Shown: positions 33,951-45,998 of the stretch, piece by piece | How positions within the stretch are numbered: the first letter of the stretch is position 1 | How the letters are laid out: every line of letters begins with the position of its first letter | Source of the DNA: Nymphaea colorata | Taxonomy: Eukaryota > Streptophyta > Magnoliopsida > Nymphaeales > Nymphaeaceae | Reading direction: 5' to 3' | Assembly: GCF_008831285.2 (NCBI RefSeq) | Contig: NC_045143.1 | Span: 12,203,214-12,267,213, forward strand | DNA length: 64,000 bases | Translations under genes and position numbers: made by a program | The notes under the pieces: generated by a model | What the model saw: only the letters and a program-made list of their open reading frames with translations | What the model was told of the DNA's origin: nothing | The model's database searches: none

Positions 33951-36887
33951 TTTAAATTTTGACTTAAATCTGAGAATTGGATCTGATTCGGTCTAGAATG
34001 CTATGTGGGACCCACATGTGGACCCCACCTGGCTTGTGTGGTTACAAGCCCACCCAAGAGGTCACGCACCCCCCTTTTACAAAAATATGTTCCCTCAATT
34101 AAATAAAAAAATCATTTTCAAGAGGAAATGAATAAGGGTTCCTAGGAAAAGAGAGAGATTAATCTCTCTCTCTCTTCCCCTTAGTTAAAGAAAAATCAAA
34201 TTCCAAAAAATCAATAAGTGTTAGAATTACACTCACCTAACCTACTTATTCCAAGTAGGTTTGACTTGGGTGCACCCAAATGTGGTGCCAATTTCAGCTA
34301 GGCTCGGTCAACATGAGCTTAACTCAGTCAAAAGCGTAGGTCTGTTCCACGACCAAATTAGTGGAATAAATAGACCTTGACCAAATCAAATCCACTTTGA
34401 CTAAACTCAATCAAAATAAAATTTAGCTTAAATAAGAACTTTATTAGCTCAAATTCATTCAATTACATCAAACAAAATTAAATTACTCGCAAATGAGCTT
34501 TGACTTTAGTCAATTGGTCAACTTTGACCAATCTGGATGATTTTGTCCTTCTATGATCAAACTGAGATTACAGAACCTAAATTGAGATTTTGTGAAAGGC
34601 AAATATACATTTGGATTTGTCAAATGCATAAATCAAATATCAAATTGAAATTCAATATTTCAAACTAAAGTTTGATTCAATTGAAATCCATCTTCAATCA
34701 AGTTATGGATGAAAATACCCTTTTCGAACCAAATTTGGTAGAATTTCAATTTTATTCAAATTTTAATTGAATTGTCATAATTCAATAACATTTAGAACTT
34801 AATGACTAGGTTTTAACCTAACAAGCTTAATTTTAAACAAAGAAACAATAAATAAAATAAAATAAGGCTTAACCCTGTGCAAGGGCATTTTCATCCAAAA
34901 TTTTGGTCAAAATTGGGCAGTTAGGTCTGAACCAAGGTTGACCACGGCTAGCCCAGCTCACGTAGCTCATGTAAATGAGTTGGGTGTGGTCAACTAGAGC
35001 CATTAAACCCCCCAGGCAACCAAGGAGGGGGACGAATTTTTGAAGTCTTCATCAAATTGCTACAGCCAAAGAGCTAGGAAGGAAAAGCCAAGGAGGAGAA
35101 GAAAAATTCATCCAAGCCCTCTTCCCCCTCTATCTCATTCTCTTCTTTGTTTTTCTCTATTCTCTCTATCGAGTTTGCTAAGTTAGGGTGCTTAAGTAAA
35201 CTCTTACTTAGGATTTTTGTGGTGAGAAACTCTCTCTTTCCCACTGTAATTTTCAACAAGCAAGTTACTCTTCTTCTAACTTTTCTAAGCTCGAATCCAA
35301 GTTTGGATTCTTGCTTAGGATTGTTTGATTTAGAAAACAAATAAAGAAGAAGACAAACATCAAGACCGCAAGGTAGGTGATTTTAATCCATTTCTCATCT
35401 ATTTCAGCTTCTTGTTAGTCCATTTTGATGTCCAGCTAGGGGAAAATCCACGAATCAATTGTACATATTAATGCATGATGCATGCATGAATCGGTTTTTC
35501 AAAAAATATACCTATGAATGAAGTTTTGAAAAGGGCTCCAAGGCCACATCCCTTTCAAAACAACCAGCTTAAAGTCATTTTGAACTCCCCACCATGAGAG
35601 AATCCCATGGTGAGAGAGTGATCTTGCTGTAACATATATGACAAAAAAACCTATTAAGGATCGATGCATTCTCATGAATGTAATCCACCTTTGCAAGGCA
35701 AAACTAAGGATGGACCAACTTGAGCATTCGTTCATCTCTTTCTTTTTAAATTCATTTTGTTGCTTATTTAATTCAATTGATCAAAGGTGGTAGGAGAGAT
35801 TAGAAACAAGTTTTCAATCTTCCCATGTAAAAGAACCCAGCCATGAATTATCATGATTCATGAGTTATGCGGTCTCTTGATAAAATTTCATTTTGAAGAG
35901 TCAGGCACACACACATATATATATACACGTGCAATCTCTTGTTAAAAGTCATTTTCCTCTTTTCAAATCATTAGAACACGTTTCTAAATTGGTTTATAAG
36001 AAAATGGATCATTTTATTGATTTTCATAGTACCAAGCTATGAAATCACTTTCATTTCATCTATAATTTTCTTTTATTTGCAGCAATCCATACGTAAAGTG
36101 TATGGAAGATTGCTGAAATCAGATCATACTTTGCAAGAATTAGCTTGATAATGTCAAAGTTTGCATATTTAAAATGCGAATGTTCAGCCACACAGTGGCT
36201 ATGCTTTGATGAACAATAAAAAAAATCTAAACCTATTCAACCGGCCTCCTAAAATACTTTTTATGTGCTGCTGATTTCATCTATAAATTTTCAGGCTTTG
36301 CTTGAGATTAGTCTTTCTCTTAAAATGTCGTAAAGCTTTAACTTTCATTTTCTCCAAAAAAGAAACCAACCATCTTAAAATCATCCAAAGAAGTTGATGA
36401 TCCCATTGGTATGAAATCTGAAATTTGAATAGGTTTGAGAAAAGAAAGTCTTCTAAGTATCATGATCGAAACCCAACGTGCATATTTGGCGCAAAGGAAA
36501 ACATATTATCAAAAGAGCATTCCTCTTGTTGATTTAAATAAAAAAAAATCAAGTTAATTTCCAAAAACTTGTCGATTTTGTCTAAGAAACAAGCTCTCTC
36601 TTGGAATCAATGTCTACAATTTTCAGCTATTTAAATAAACACAAAATCTGATTTTTTTAGCTATTTTGAGACAAAAGTGGATGTCATCCACGTCTCCTGT
36701 CTATTTTAAAAATTGATTTTGGCATCATTTGTATATTTTTCATCATTTTAATAATTTTATATTAAGTCTCAAACTTATGGACTGCACCTCTAATTCATGT
36801 GCTTACTAATATGATAAGCACATTTAGAGAAAGTCCTACATTTTAATTAAAATCAATCTTTATGTGTAAATTGTATGATATGTAATG

Positions 36888-37090
36888 AATTTTGGTAGAT
36901 TATGAGAGAGTGAAGCATGAATGTTTCAAATGTATGAATTTTGAGAGATTATGAGAGAGTGAATGATGAATGTAGACTTTCTCTATGAGAGAGTGAAGGA
37001 TGAATTTTGAGAGATTATGAGAGAGTGAAGCATAAATGTTTCAAATGTATGAATTTTGATAGATTATGAGAGAGTGAAGGATGAATGAAG
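36888..37090 (+). repeat. About 50-bp tandem repeat in the solo LTR
   Basis: Four to five units containing TGAATTTTGAGAGATTATGA, then GAGAGTGAAGCATGAATG. Two of the units carry the extra word TTTCAAATGTA and one is shortened, so the array has a mixed unit length. Confidence 0.88.
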
Positions 37091-37924
37091 AATTTTGATT
37101 TCACACATTCACACTCACTTAAAGTCAATAGCACCACATGCACTTTCTCAAGAAATTAAGTGATCCAAATTTAAGTTGTAAAAGGTAGCCAAGTCACATT
37201 GCAACAAGAATTTATAAACTTCACTTAACTTCCAAAGAAAAACACAAGCAATGCATTCATAATCTTGGCCAAAATATGTTTAGAAAACAACACGTTTTCT
37301 AACAATTTGGAACCTATGTTTCATCAAAAGAGTGAACTCTACCTAATCAAATCCCAAGTTTCTAATATCTTAGACCAAATCACATGATTTGGCAAAAGCG
37401 AATTCAAAATCAATTTTGCTTGCTAAGGTAACTTAGCCATTTTCCTAAAAATTGATCATAAGATGATCACAATCTCAACCCAAAAATCATATTGAGTTCA
37501 CAACAAAGAACTCAATTTCAAACTTCAAAATCCCCAATTAAAACCGCTTTCAAGAATCGTGGATTTCAAAACAAATGACAAAACAAAGGTTTTGAAAACC
37601 ATCCAATCTTCAAACAACTTTTCAAATCATTTTCTAAGGAATTTATTTTCAAAAACAAGTCACTTATTCAAGATGAACTTTGATTTTTAAATCCAAAACC
37701 TCAATGCACGAGCATATAGGATTTGCATCAATAACTCGTACATGATCCAAATGATTCTTAGTCATTGGCCCAATTACCCTTGTTAAAGGTGACAGGAATG
37801 GTTGGACCTCATACTGATGGGCAGATCCCTTTCTCTTGAAAAGTTTTCTCACAACCAATTTAAAAAGAATTTTTGCTGATTCGACATCCCCAAGGATGGG
37901 GTGGGGTGTGAACAACTGGTTATT

Positions 37925-38060
37925 TGCTTATCACACAAAAAACCACATGAAAATCAAAGGGCTTGACATATCGCACATTATGCTGCACAAAGATCCACAT
38001 AAAAATCAATGGTTTTGGCATGTATATTGGTGTCACACATAATATCACACAGACAATCAC
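37925..38060 (+). repeat. 61-bp tandem repeat, right block (two units)
   Basis: Two units with CCACATAAAAATCAATGG, a GGCATGTATATTGGTG part and TCACACATAATATCACAC. They match the four units at 32982-33230, so the solo LTR appears to sit within or beside one larger array. Confidence 0.75.
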
Positions 38061-38089
38061 ACTATACGTTGCAATTTGTATGATTCATT

Positions 38090-39433
38090 ATATCACACAC
38101 TATGGTTAATTTCTTCATATTCATATTTGCTTTTTCTCACGCTGGCTGTCTGATTTCTTTTTTTTTATACATTTCCACTTCTGATGGTTTCTTGTGCACC
38201 TTTAATTTTATGTAGACTACTATATCCAAACACATCCACTTTCAAAAATTTGATACATCCTTCTGCTTAGAGACAACACTCCATTTTAAGGATGATCTTG
38301 GCTGTGAACTGATATCTTAATTAAAATTCTTACATAATCAAATATCAGTCCTTACCATTGTAGATTGTCTCAACACGCTTAATGACCAATATACCAGAAT
38401 CATAACCATTGTTTTGTCATGGTGCTTTAGTCCTATGAAGAAATCATTAGGATCGCATCACATGTTGAACAATAATACACCCTCCAAGTCTTCATGTGCA
38501 CCAAGTCAACATGTACACTTTCATATATGTTTATCAAATTGTAATACAACATAACACTATTTGGAAGATCGAGCACATACAATACCCAATTGTGGCACTC
38601 TTTTCACAAGGTAGGGAGAACGATCTGTAGAAAATAAAGTAAAATGATGTTAAATTGAACGTTTACAAAGTTTAGTTGTCATACTGTTCAATCACTTGAA
38701 CACAGACAACATCCAATGACATGAGTAACATGGAATCATCCTTTTAACCCCTGAAAAACCAAAACCAAAGGCCAAATAGCTTGGTAGAAAACTATAACAG
38801 ATGATAGATATATGATTCGACTAGCTTTGTGAAAAATGATTGGACAACTCGATAGAGTACAAAGTCACAAGCCTCATACCATGATGAATGAACTGAGTAA
38901 GCAATGTTTATCATTCTCCTATGATTGTTGCATCAAATCTACTGCTTCATGCACAACTTTTAAGAATATTTAAGATCATATAAATGATTGAACCAAGTAG
39001 TATCTAAAGTATTTGAAGATAAACATTTATGAGAGTGCGTATGAAATTACTAATCCATTTACTTACTAAGCCATTTACTTTGGCTTAGTACATCTACAAT
39101 TTGTTGTATCTAATTTCTTAACAAATTCTTATCAGTTCTTTTTTTTTGTTTTGAATTAATGGCAGTCAGTTTCACCATGCAACCAACAGGAGAACCAACT
39201 TCGTTTATCCACCATAGAGATTGACTTTATTAAACATTCTCTATGACATTAATTATGAATAGCATAAAATGCAACATTGTGAAATTCAAAACTACCCCAC
39301 TTTGCCTTCATGGCGGTGTTCTATGGAAGAATGGGAGTGAATCCTAAATCTGTAGTGTGTAATTGCCAAACAAATTATATGCAAACATACTATGTGGATG
39401 TAGAAAGAAGCTATGTTTCAAATTAATGGTAGT
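38090..39433. other. Intergenic, no gene seen
   Basis: AT-rich with short frames only. I found neither the missing CACTA right end nor a gene. Confidence 0.5.
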
Positions 39434-40042
39434 TGTTACAGGGACAAATTTTTTTTCGAAGTCCTTCACCTGCACGGCTAAGTCTTTCACTCTCAGACGT
39501 ACTAGCCTATCACCACCCATATGAGAATATAAGGAACAAAGGGACACACCAGGATCTACCTCAACTCGAGGACTTGGTCTTTCTTAAAGGCAACACTTTA
39601 CAAAGACTCAAAGCATACAAGAAGCAACCTACACTATGCGTCGCTCTGGGTCAGTTTAAGCACTCAGCTAGAGAATTCGAATTTCAAACACTAGGTGGCA
39701 ACAAAATCCCGCCGACATTCAAATTTAAACTCAAGGCTCCATGGCCATCCCATGGAAGTTCAAATTCAAACTAAGGCGCCATGGCCAGCCTACCGAAGTT
39801 CAAATGTGGCGACATGCCTCAAGCACCCGTCGGCCACCTGTCCCACAACTGTTGGCGCTCGCGGCAACGATTGGCCATGGGCACTGCTGCCCGTGAGCCA
39901 TCTGTGTAGTAGAACCGTCGCTTGGCACGTTCCCCCGGCCTACAACTACTAGGCGCGGCCTGGCACCATTGCCTGCTGCCATCTAGCAATATTCGTTCCG
40001 TCCAAGGCACCTCATTCGAATTGCCTTCATCTGATGCTACCA
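39434..40042 (-). repeat. Chromovirus 3' LTR (left LTR)
   Basis: This 609-bp repeat starts TGTTACA and ends GCTACCA on the + strand and matches 48692-49294 along its whole length with scattered differences. The element's genes run on the - strand, so this is the 3' LTR. The base just outside it to the left is not part of a target duplication: GTAGT here against TGATG at the other end. Confidence 0.87.
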
Positions 40043-42289
40043 TTTGTCTCATCTGTCCATCTATAGTTGCCACACGTCCAGGGGCGCACGGCCTATGAAG
40101 GGCACCAACCAAAGAAGAAAAGTGCCAGCTTGATTCGAGAAGAAGAAGAGTGCCAGGCCAAAAAGGGCCATCTGGGAGAGGCTAACACCAAACAACAGGA
40201 CCCGACTGTTAACTGTGAAGCTAGGTTCTCACCTATAGCCCAGATCAAGTCCACCGCAAGCGGCCTAGAGCAGACAGACAGAAACAACATCATGCAGCCG
40301 AAGGTTGGCCACAATGGTAGGCACTCAAGTAAGGGTGCAGACAACAACCATCAGGTAGGCCAAACACAAAGCAACAACCCTAGTCGAGCAGAGGCCAGGC
40401 ACACAAGCGAAGGGCCAGGCAGCCACAACAGTACTGACCAAATAGAGGCGGCCAGAGGCACGACATAGGACAAAGAAGCTAACACCAGACCAGCAAGGTC
40501 AGTGGCCGACTAAATGCGGCAGCAAAGGATAGAGCACAGACAGTTTGAAGACCAGACCTAGTTGAGCCAGTGGAACCCAAACCGAGGTCGAGTCCAAACC
40601 TGAGTCCATCGTGGTAGTTAGGATCGAGTCTAGATAGGTTAGAATAGAATCCAAGACTTTGTCATTCTATCTCAGTTTTGCTTTATATTTGCGTCACTGA
40701 GTCGAGTCTTAATTCAGTTAGCCTCTCGGTTCATTAGTAGAACCAGTTTGTGTTTAGTATTTAAATCATCTTGTAAGCCATTTTCGGCATTATTAAAGTT
40801 GAATAGAATTTTGGTTGAAGTCTGCTGCCTCTCTCTCCCTGCCCTTGAGGTGGTGTAACCAAAGCTTCCAGCCCGTGGTTCTGGCCGGAGTGAAGAAAGG
40901 AAGACCCGAACGTGGAGGTGGCCGGAAAACCACCATTGACACTGTCGTCCTACGCCATTTCCCCGAAGCATTGCAATCTCTCCATAGTGCAGCCTCCCTT
41001 GAACACGAAGGGCGGTTTGAGGCCGGTAGAGTAGACGAGAAGGTTTGGAGAAGATTAGGTCGTGGTTTGGTTCTGCCCGACTAGTACCCAAGCATCGATA
41101 AATCCGGTGGAAAAAAGCAAGGTTGTTACTGTATTCTTTCTGTAGTTCCATTCCCCTTCTAGCCATAAAAGTCTTTCCTAGTAGGTTGTTCTCTCCCTGG
41201 GCATATCGGGAGGACGACAGTTGGAAAGGTCGGCCGGAGTTGGGCCTTAGACGAAGTAGAAGTCTGCCCTAATAGGCTGTTCTCTCTTCGGGCACATCGG
41301 GAAGAAAACAGTCGGAAAGGTGGGCCGGAGCAATGTCCATGCGAGTCAGCTCAATTCGGTCTGAGAAGGTGGCTTTCCCCTTGTAGAATCCAGGGAGATT
41401 GTTGCTGGAACGGTCGAGCTAAGCCCCGGCTTAGCTTGTTCCCTTGCTGAGAAAAGCCGAGAGGTTTTAGTGGTTTGTACTGGTAGACAGGTGGCGGCAA
41501 CTATCGGGATTGAACGGTGAATTGAAGCAAAAGCCAGTCACGGTGCCAACGTAGCGGAATCTCCACCAAAGTTAGGCGTTGTGCTAAGGAGACAACCGAG
41601 ACAAGCTCGGCCAAGATTGCCCAGATACAAGCTAAACATCGGGCCAAGTCGCAGTCAAGTCCGACTACGGACGATGACATAGACAGCGTGATCGGAATCG
41701 CTCATTTGGTGGCTGAAATTTTGGTCGCTGCACATTTTCCGACGACTCATCGGGATCTCCTGCCAATTCTCGAATCTGCCCATTGTCATCGATTTCATCA
41801 TCAAGTGGGAGCCAAAGTCGATAAGGGTAAAAACATCATTTGGAGTGGGATTTAAGCCAACTCGAGACCGAAGCTCATTAACTCCCATGCGACCCTTGGA
41901 GTTTCCTGCGTGAAGACCCGAGGCATTAAAGGATCAAGCCTTTAATCCTCGCCCTCCATTCCACCATGTGTCAGCATCCTAGGGCCCAAGCCCTTCGTGA
42001 CTCCTAGGCAAATTCAGTGGAGTCAACCCCCTCACCCTGTCCTCCACCTGCATTCAAGGTAAGTGCAATAACTCACCTCGCAAGCCTCCCCTTCTCTTCG
42101 TAATCCCTCCTCAGTCTTAAATCCTATCTTGTCCACTCCTCGTGACTAGCCTATAGCCTTAACTCCCTTCCTCGAAACCCTTTCCTTCCCCTTCGTAACC
42201 CGCCATTAGCCTTAACTCTTCTCGAGAATCCTTCCTCCCTCAGACTTGCCTAAGTCCTTAACCATTCCTCATTCCCTAGTGGAGGCCAT

Positions 42290-42312
42290 AACCCCCCCCC
42301 CCCCCCCCCCCA
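42290..42312 (+). repeat. Poly-C tract
   Basis: A run of more than 20 C inside copy A. The true length may be uncertain, as for the G run in the expansin intron. Confidence 0.9.
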
Positions 42313-42666
42313 ATCTTCATCATAACCCCACACTTAGCATTAACTAGACATTAAGCCTTGTCCAACCCGTGACTAACCCCCTTAACCTAGGTCCGAGTCA
42401 CCTAGACTAGCCTACCTGACCTACCTCACACACTCTATCTAACCCTTAGCCATGAGTGCCTTGGCCTTTCTAGCCTCCTCCATCCTGCTCAACCATGAGC
42501 TAATCTAGAATAAGAAGGCCAGGGAACACCCTTTACCTTAGCACTTACATTCCATCCCCGAGCTCACTCCATCCCGAGCTTGGTTTCCTTTGCCTTGGGC
42601 ATTCCGTAGCTAGGCCTTTCCCCAAGGCAACCTGTATCCATCAGCGTTACCACCATCCATCCATCA

Positions 42667-42770
42667 TCCTCAGCTAGGCGAGCCGAGGATTTCGCGGTAG
42701 CAACAACGTCCTCAGCCAGGCGGGCCGAGCCCCTTGCGGCACATCATCACCCTCGGCCAGGCGGGCCGAG
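42667..42770 (+). repeat. Triplicated CCTCAGCCAGGCGGGCCGAG motif
   Basis: Three units spaced 30-45 bases apart, each with CCTC(A/G)GC(C/T)AGGCG(G/A)GCCGAG. The same motif occurs on the opposite strand in copy B at about 49871-50020 (CTCGGCCCGCCTGGCCAAGG), which helps to show that A and B are copies of one family. Confidence 0.85.
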
Positions 42771-43169
42771 CTCCATCCCATCTTCCACATAGCAGGTGCC
42801 ATGTTCTCTAGTCACTTCCGCACCTCTTCACCATTCATTGTCGGAGACCGACACTCATAGGTCAGTAGTCTTCGTTTTTGTAAGCTTTTTTTGGAGTCAA
42901 TAGAGTCGTGAGAGGATCCAATATCCCTCATAGTTGTGTTAGCCTACCCTCTTACTTTCTTGTAGTAGGATTTAATCGGGATTGGGGTTACCTTACCTGT
43001 AACCTTGTCCTAGGGAAGTGTCAAGCCGGGGTTCTTGTTCGGCAGGGATTATCTTGTGTTAGGATTCTTTTAGTTTAGATATCAGTCTCTAGCTACCCCG
43101 AGTGATCTTGGGATAGGAATCTGCTTAGGGCAGCGATTTCAGTGGCTCTAGGGTTTGGGTTCCCGATAG

Positions 43170-43250
43170 TTGGTATCAAAGCCAAATTGGGTTCAACCTA
43201 TGAACTGTCAGTTTTCTGTAGTTCAGTCAACTTGAACCAATTGATACCAA
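43170..43250. repeat. Inverted primer-site duplication (hairpin)
   Basis: TTGGTATCAAAGCC and a GGTTCAA part at 43170-43196 are mirrored by TTGAACCAATTGATACCAA at 43232-43250. The 35-base loop itself holds the weaker pair GAACTG/TAGTTC. A second, normal primer site follows at 43260. The result is a long hairpin made from primer-site sequence. Confidence 0.8.
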
Positions 43251-43259
43251 CCCGACAAT

Positions 43260-43273
43260 TGGTATCAGAGCCA
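43260..43273 (+). other. Primer-binding site, + strand element
   Basis: TGGTATCAGAGCCA pairs with the 3' end of initiator methionine tRNA. It is preceded by CCCGACAAT. It marks the start of the interior of a + strand LTR element (family A), in the opposite sense to the chromovirus. Confidence 0.82.
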
Positions 43274-43395
43274 AATTGGGTGTGGCCTACAGTGAAGTTT
43301 TTTATTTAGTAGAAGTTTCAGCAGTATTTTGTAGTGTGTCAGTTTTAAATTTCGGTTAGTAAGGATAAGTTTTTTAGTTTTGTGTGGCCAACAAG

Positions 43396-44163
43396 ATGTC
43401 TTCATAGGAAGAAGAAGCCTCGGATGGCGAACCTATTGCGGCTATGAGTCTGATGACAACAGGTCATATGGGGAATATGAGCAATATTCCGATGATGAAA
43501 CCCAAAGCCAGTTCAATGAAGAATATTCGGAGGCTTCAGACATGGTGAACCGATATGTGGTCTATGACGAAGACTCGGCGAGCAGCTCCCAAGAGGAGCC
43601 CGAAGAAGAGTTGGATGAAGAGGACGATACTGACAGCGAGGAACAACCCTCAGAAGGACAAGCAGATGACGACTCTCATCCAAGCTCCATGGGAATATGG
43701 TCTAGATCGGCTGAGAGTCATGAGACCTACAACTACTTCCAACCTAGATGTGCATAGAGGAAAGGTGGGTATGAGTACCACCACAAGAGCACATATTCGA
43801 ACAGGAGCTACAGTCCATGTGATCACCAAAATCACCATACTGAACTTCTGGAATGGAGTTTAGTTTTTTGCACCTATGAGGAGGGCCAACTCATGTTCAA
43901 ATGGGTCCTATGGCAAGGACAAGAATTGACCGAAGGCTCTCAATGGAAGCACGAGCGTGGAGGCTCAAATCCTGAATGTGAGATGCATATCCAAAACTTG
44001 GGCTTGGCCCACAGAATCATGCCCTGTTCATCACCAATGTCACCCAAGCAAGAAAGCTGAGTGTAGCCGGATTGGTACTGAAGCCTCAACAAATCATGTG
44101 GATCTGCCCGAAGGAGGCCATAAAGGCCGGGAGTTGGGAATACCATTACTCCTTGGTAGTTGA
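43396..44163 (+). pseudogene. Gag-like ORF of the + strand element (decayed)
   Basis: A possible start ATG at 43396 meets a TAG three codons later. After a frame change near 43438 the frame 43380-43757 is open for more than 100 codons and very acidic (QEEPEEELDEEDDTDSEEQP). A TAG at 43755 follows, and then the same frame is open again to about 44000 with H, Y and W residues. A further frame change leads to the end near 44161. Its position just after a primer-binding site suggests a Gag protein, but I recognise no Gag domain or zinc knuckle, and the family is unknown to me. Confidence 0.5.
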
Positions 44164-44258
44164 ACCATCTTAGCCAGACCCCTTGGTGAGAAATAGCCGA
44201 AGGCCAAAGGGAAGATGGCGGGCAAGAGTCCAGCTCGAGGACCTAGCCCGAAGCATCC

Positions 44259-44806
44259 TTACACCTTCAAGCAAGGCGTAGCAGGTGAGGTATCCCCCAC
44301 CAACTGTGCTTGACATCCCTGTCGAGGCCAAGTATTGTTGCACTTGTCTTCAAACTACGAAAGGTTGGCATCTCTTTCCCAGCTGTCCTCACTCTCTGGC
44401 CGGCCTTTTCACCTTATTAGAAACTCACGGTAGTAGCTGGCTTGCTGTGGCCCTTAAGCCGGTGGCCTAAAATTTGTGTGACTTCTTTCTCAAACTGCAC
44501 ACTCACACTAGACGGTGCGCTAGTGGAGACAAACCTAGCCGGGTCCTCTTTGTCCGTGTAAAAAGGTTTGAGAAAACTCACATGGAACATAGAGTGTGAC
44601 TTGATCCTTGTGGGCAGCTCCAACTTATAGGCTAAGTTCTCAACCTTTCTTAGCACTTTGAAAGGGCCATCGTACCTTGAAACTAGGCCACGATGGACCA
44701 CCTTGCTACTCACCTTCTTCCAAATCTGAGGAGTTAGCTTCAGCAAAACTAAGTCTCCTTCCTTGAACTTCAAATGTTGTCGTCTCCTATTGGCTGCCTT
44801 CTTCAT
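44259..44806 (-). pseudogene. Chromovirus integrase C-terminus and chromodomain
   Basis: The frame 44806-44417 carries the integrase C-terminal module: FKEGDLVLLKLTPQIWKK, then SRYDGPFKVLRKVENLAYKL, then HSMFHVSFLKPF (residues 15-90). It continues into the start of a chromodomain with EKEVTQILGHRLKG. A frameshift just before 44417 moves the remainder, KGRPESEDSWERDANLS, into another frame near 44408-44355; one stop follows at the LS position and the polyprotein ends at 44259. The W and the acidic residues of the chromodomain fold are kept, so its loss is due to the frameshift. Chromodomains steer integration toward heterochromatin. Confidence 0.8.
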
Positions 44807-45690
44807 TCGTTTTATGGCTTTGGCTAAGCAATCTCAAGCTTCTGTAATTGCCTCTTCCCCGAACTTAACACACTTAAGTCCGTTGGAGTGATGGGCTGTT
44901 GGCCCAACACAACTTCGAAGGGGCTCTTTTATATGGTACTTGTCCTCTACAAGTTGTAGCAAAACTGCGCCAAGTCCAGCAGGTTCACCCAATTTTTCTA
45001 CTTTGCAGTCACATAGTGCCGCAAATACTTCTCCAAAATGCAATTTATTTGTTTGGTTTGGCCATCGCTTTACAGATAATTACTGGTTGAAAAGTTCAAC
45101 TTCATTCCCAGCAACTCAAACAACAAGCAGGTCCAAAATCGGCCATCACGGTCACTCACTATGTCGACAGAAACTTCCCAATACTTCACCACATTACTAA
45201 AGAATAGCTTGGCCGCTTGGTCAGCCAAGCACACCTTTGGGGCAGGGACGAAGGTAGCATACTTCGAAAATCAATCAACAATCACCAAGATCGATCCCAT
45301 TCCATCTACTATCGGCAGTCTTGTGATAAAATCCAATGAAACACTTTACCACGGTCGGTCCGGAATAGGAAGTGGCTGCAGCAGCCCAGCCGGTAGTTAC
45401 CTGTCTATCTTATCTTGCTGGCAAACTAGGCAAGTTCGAACGTACTATTCAACATTCGCTTCCATCTTCGGCCAATAAAAGCGCCGAGCAATCAAGGCCA
45501 ACGTGCGGTCTTGGCCAGTATGGCCAGCCCATGGGCTATCATGCATTTCCCTCAAGAGCTCCTTTTGAATTCCATCAGATGAGGGGACATAAATCTGATT
45601 TCCCTTGGCAAACAAGATCTCATCATGCAGCCAAAACCGCCGACAGGTGCCTTTTTTCACCAAGTCGATGAGACGGGCCATTACGGAATC
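44807..45690 (-). pseudogene. Chromovirus integrase (decayed)
   Basis: The frame 45681-45445 shows the zinc-binding region HDSPWAGHTGQDRTLALIARRFYWP, followed after a stop by the Cys pair in CLVCQQ. In other frames the DDE core is still readable: VDIVSDRDGRF near 45170-45140 with the second catalytic Asp, and ILEKYLRHYV near 45045-45010 with the Glu. Several stops interrupt it. Integrase would join the element's DNA copy to the chromosome. Confidence 0.8.
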
Positions 45691-45998
45691 AGTGGCCGTC
45701 GCCTGCTGAATCCTCTACATCAGATCACCTGATACTTGAGTCATTGCCACCGCAGTACACACTTTTGCCTGCGGTCCCCGGCTTAGTGCATCGGTAGCCT
45801 CATTGGCTTTCTCCGACCGATGGACTATCTCCATGTCAAACTGCCAAAAAGTCTTGCCAATGCGCCTACTTGGCACTCAACCATTTTTGTGACAAAAAGT
45901 AGTTGTTCACAACGTTGTTTGTCACTACCCTGAAATGCCGCCCTAGCATGTAGTGCCTCCAAAGTCTTAGACAATGGACCATTGCTTTCATTTCCTTC

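Larger units (their letters stand above)
33677..37914 (+). repeat. Candidate solo LTR of about 4.2 kb
   Basis: It starts TGTTAACACCCCAAATTTTT and ends GGGGTGTGAACA, so the ends are 12-bp inverted repeats with TG...CA. ACTGG lies directly outside on both sides (33672-33676 and 37915-37919), a perfect 5-bp target duplication. I see no second copy of the start inside and no gag-pol, primer site or polypurine tract, so it is best read as one long LTR left after recombination between two. The pyrimidine-rich stretch near 35110-35250 would suit the transcribed leader. It also holds its own tandem repeats (33863-33945, 36888-37090). Plant gypsy LTRs can reach this length. Orientation is taken from the similar start at 63084. 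Confidence 0.75.
40043..43167 (+). repeat. Long-LTR family, copy A
   Basis: This segment resembles, in the same order, copy C (about 52660-56650, +) and the reverse complement of copy B (about 49295-52660). The shared marks, in order, are as follows. First is a CATCTGTCCATC start. Next is a word GAGTCCAAA with GAGGTC. Then comes a TTTATA/TATTTAAA promoter-like part near 40690-40760, a CT-rich stretch with a GTGGTTCTGG word, and a CCATGTGTCAGCATC part near 41970. The last mark is GTAGTAGGATTTAATCGG near 42963. It ends GGGTTTGGGTTCCCGATA at 43167, directly followed by a primer-site-like sequence. The length of about 3.1 kb would be large for an LTR. Borders on the left are uncertain. Confidence 0.55.

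Noticed and set aside
39819-40112. 97-codon - strand frame spanning the inner edge of the chromovirus 3' LTR
   Set aside because: It contains VATIDGQM, which recurs as VATVDGQM at about 52.70 kb, so the DNA is repeated. The frame crosses an LTR border and matches no protein family I know.
40067-40468. 133-codon + strand frame at the start of copy A
   Set aside because: Gln/Asn/Lys-rich with no domain; copies B and C do not keep the same frame, so it is probably not coding.
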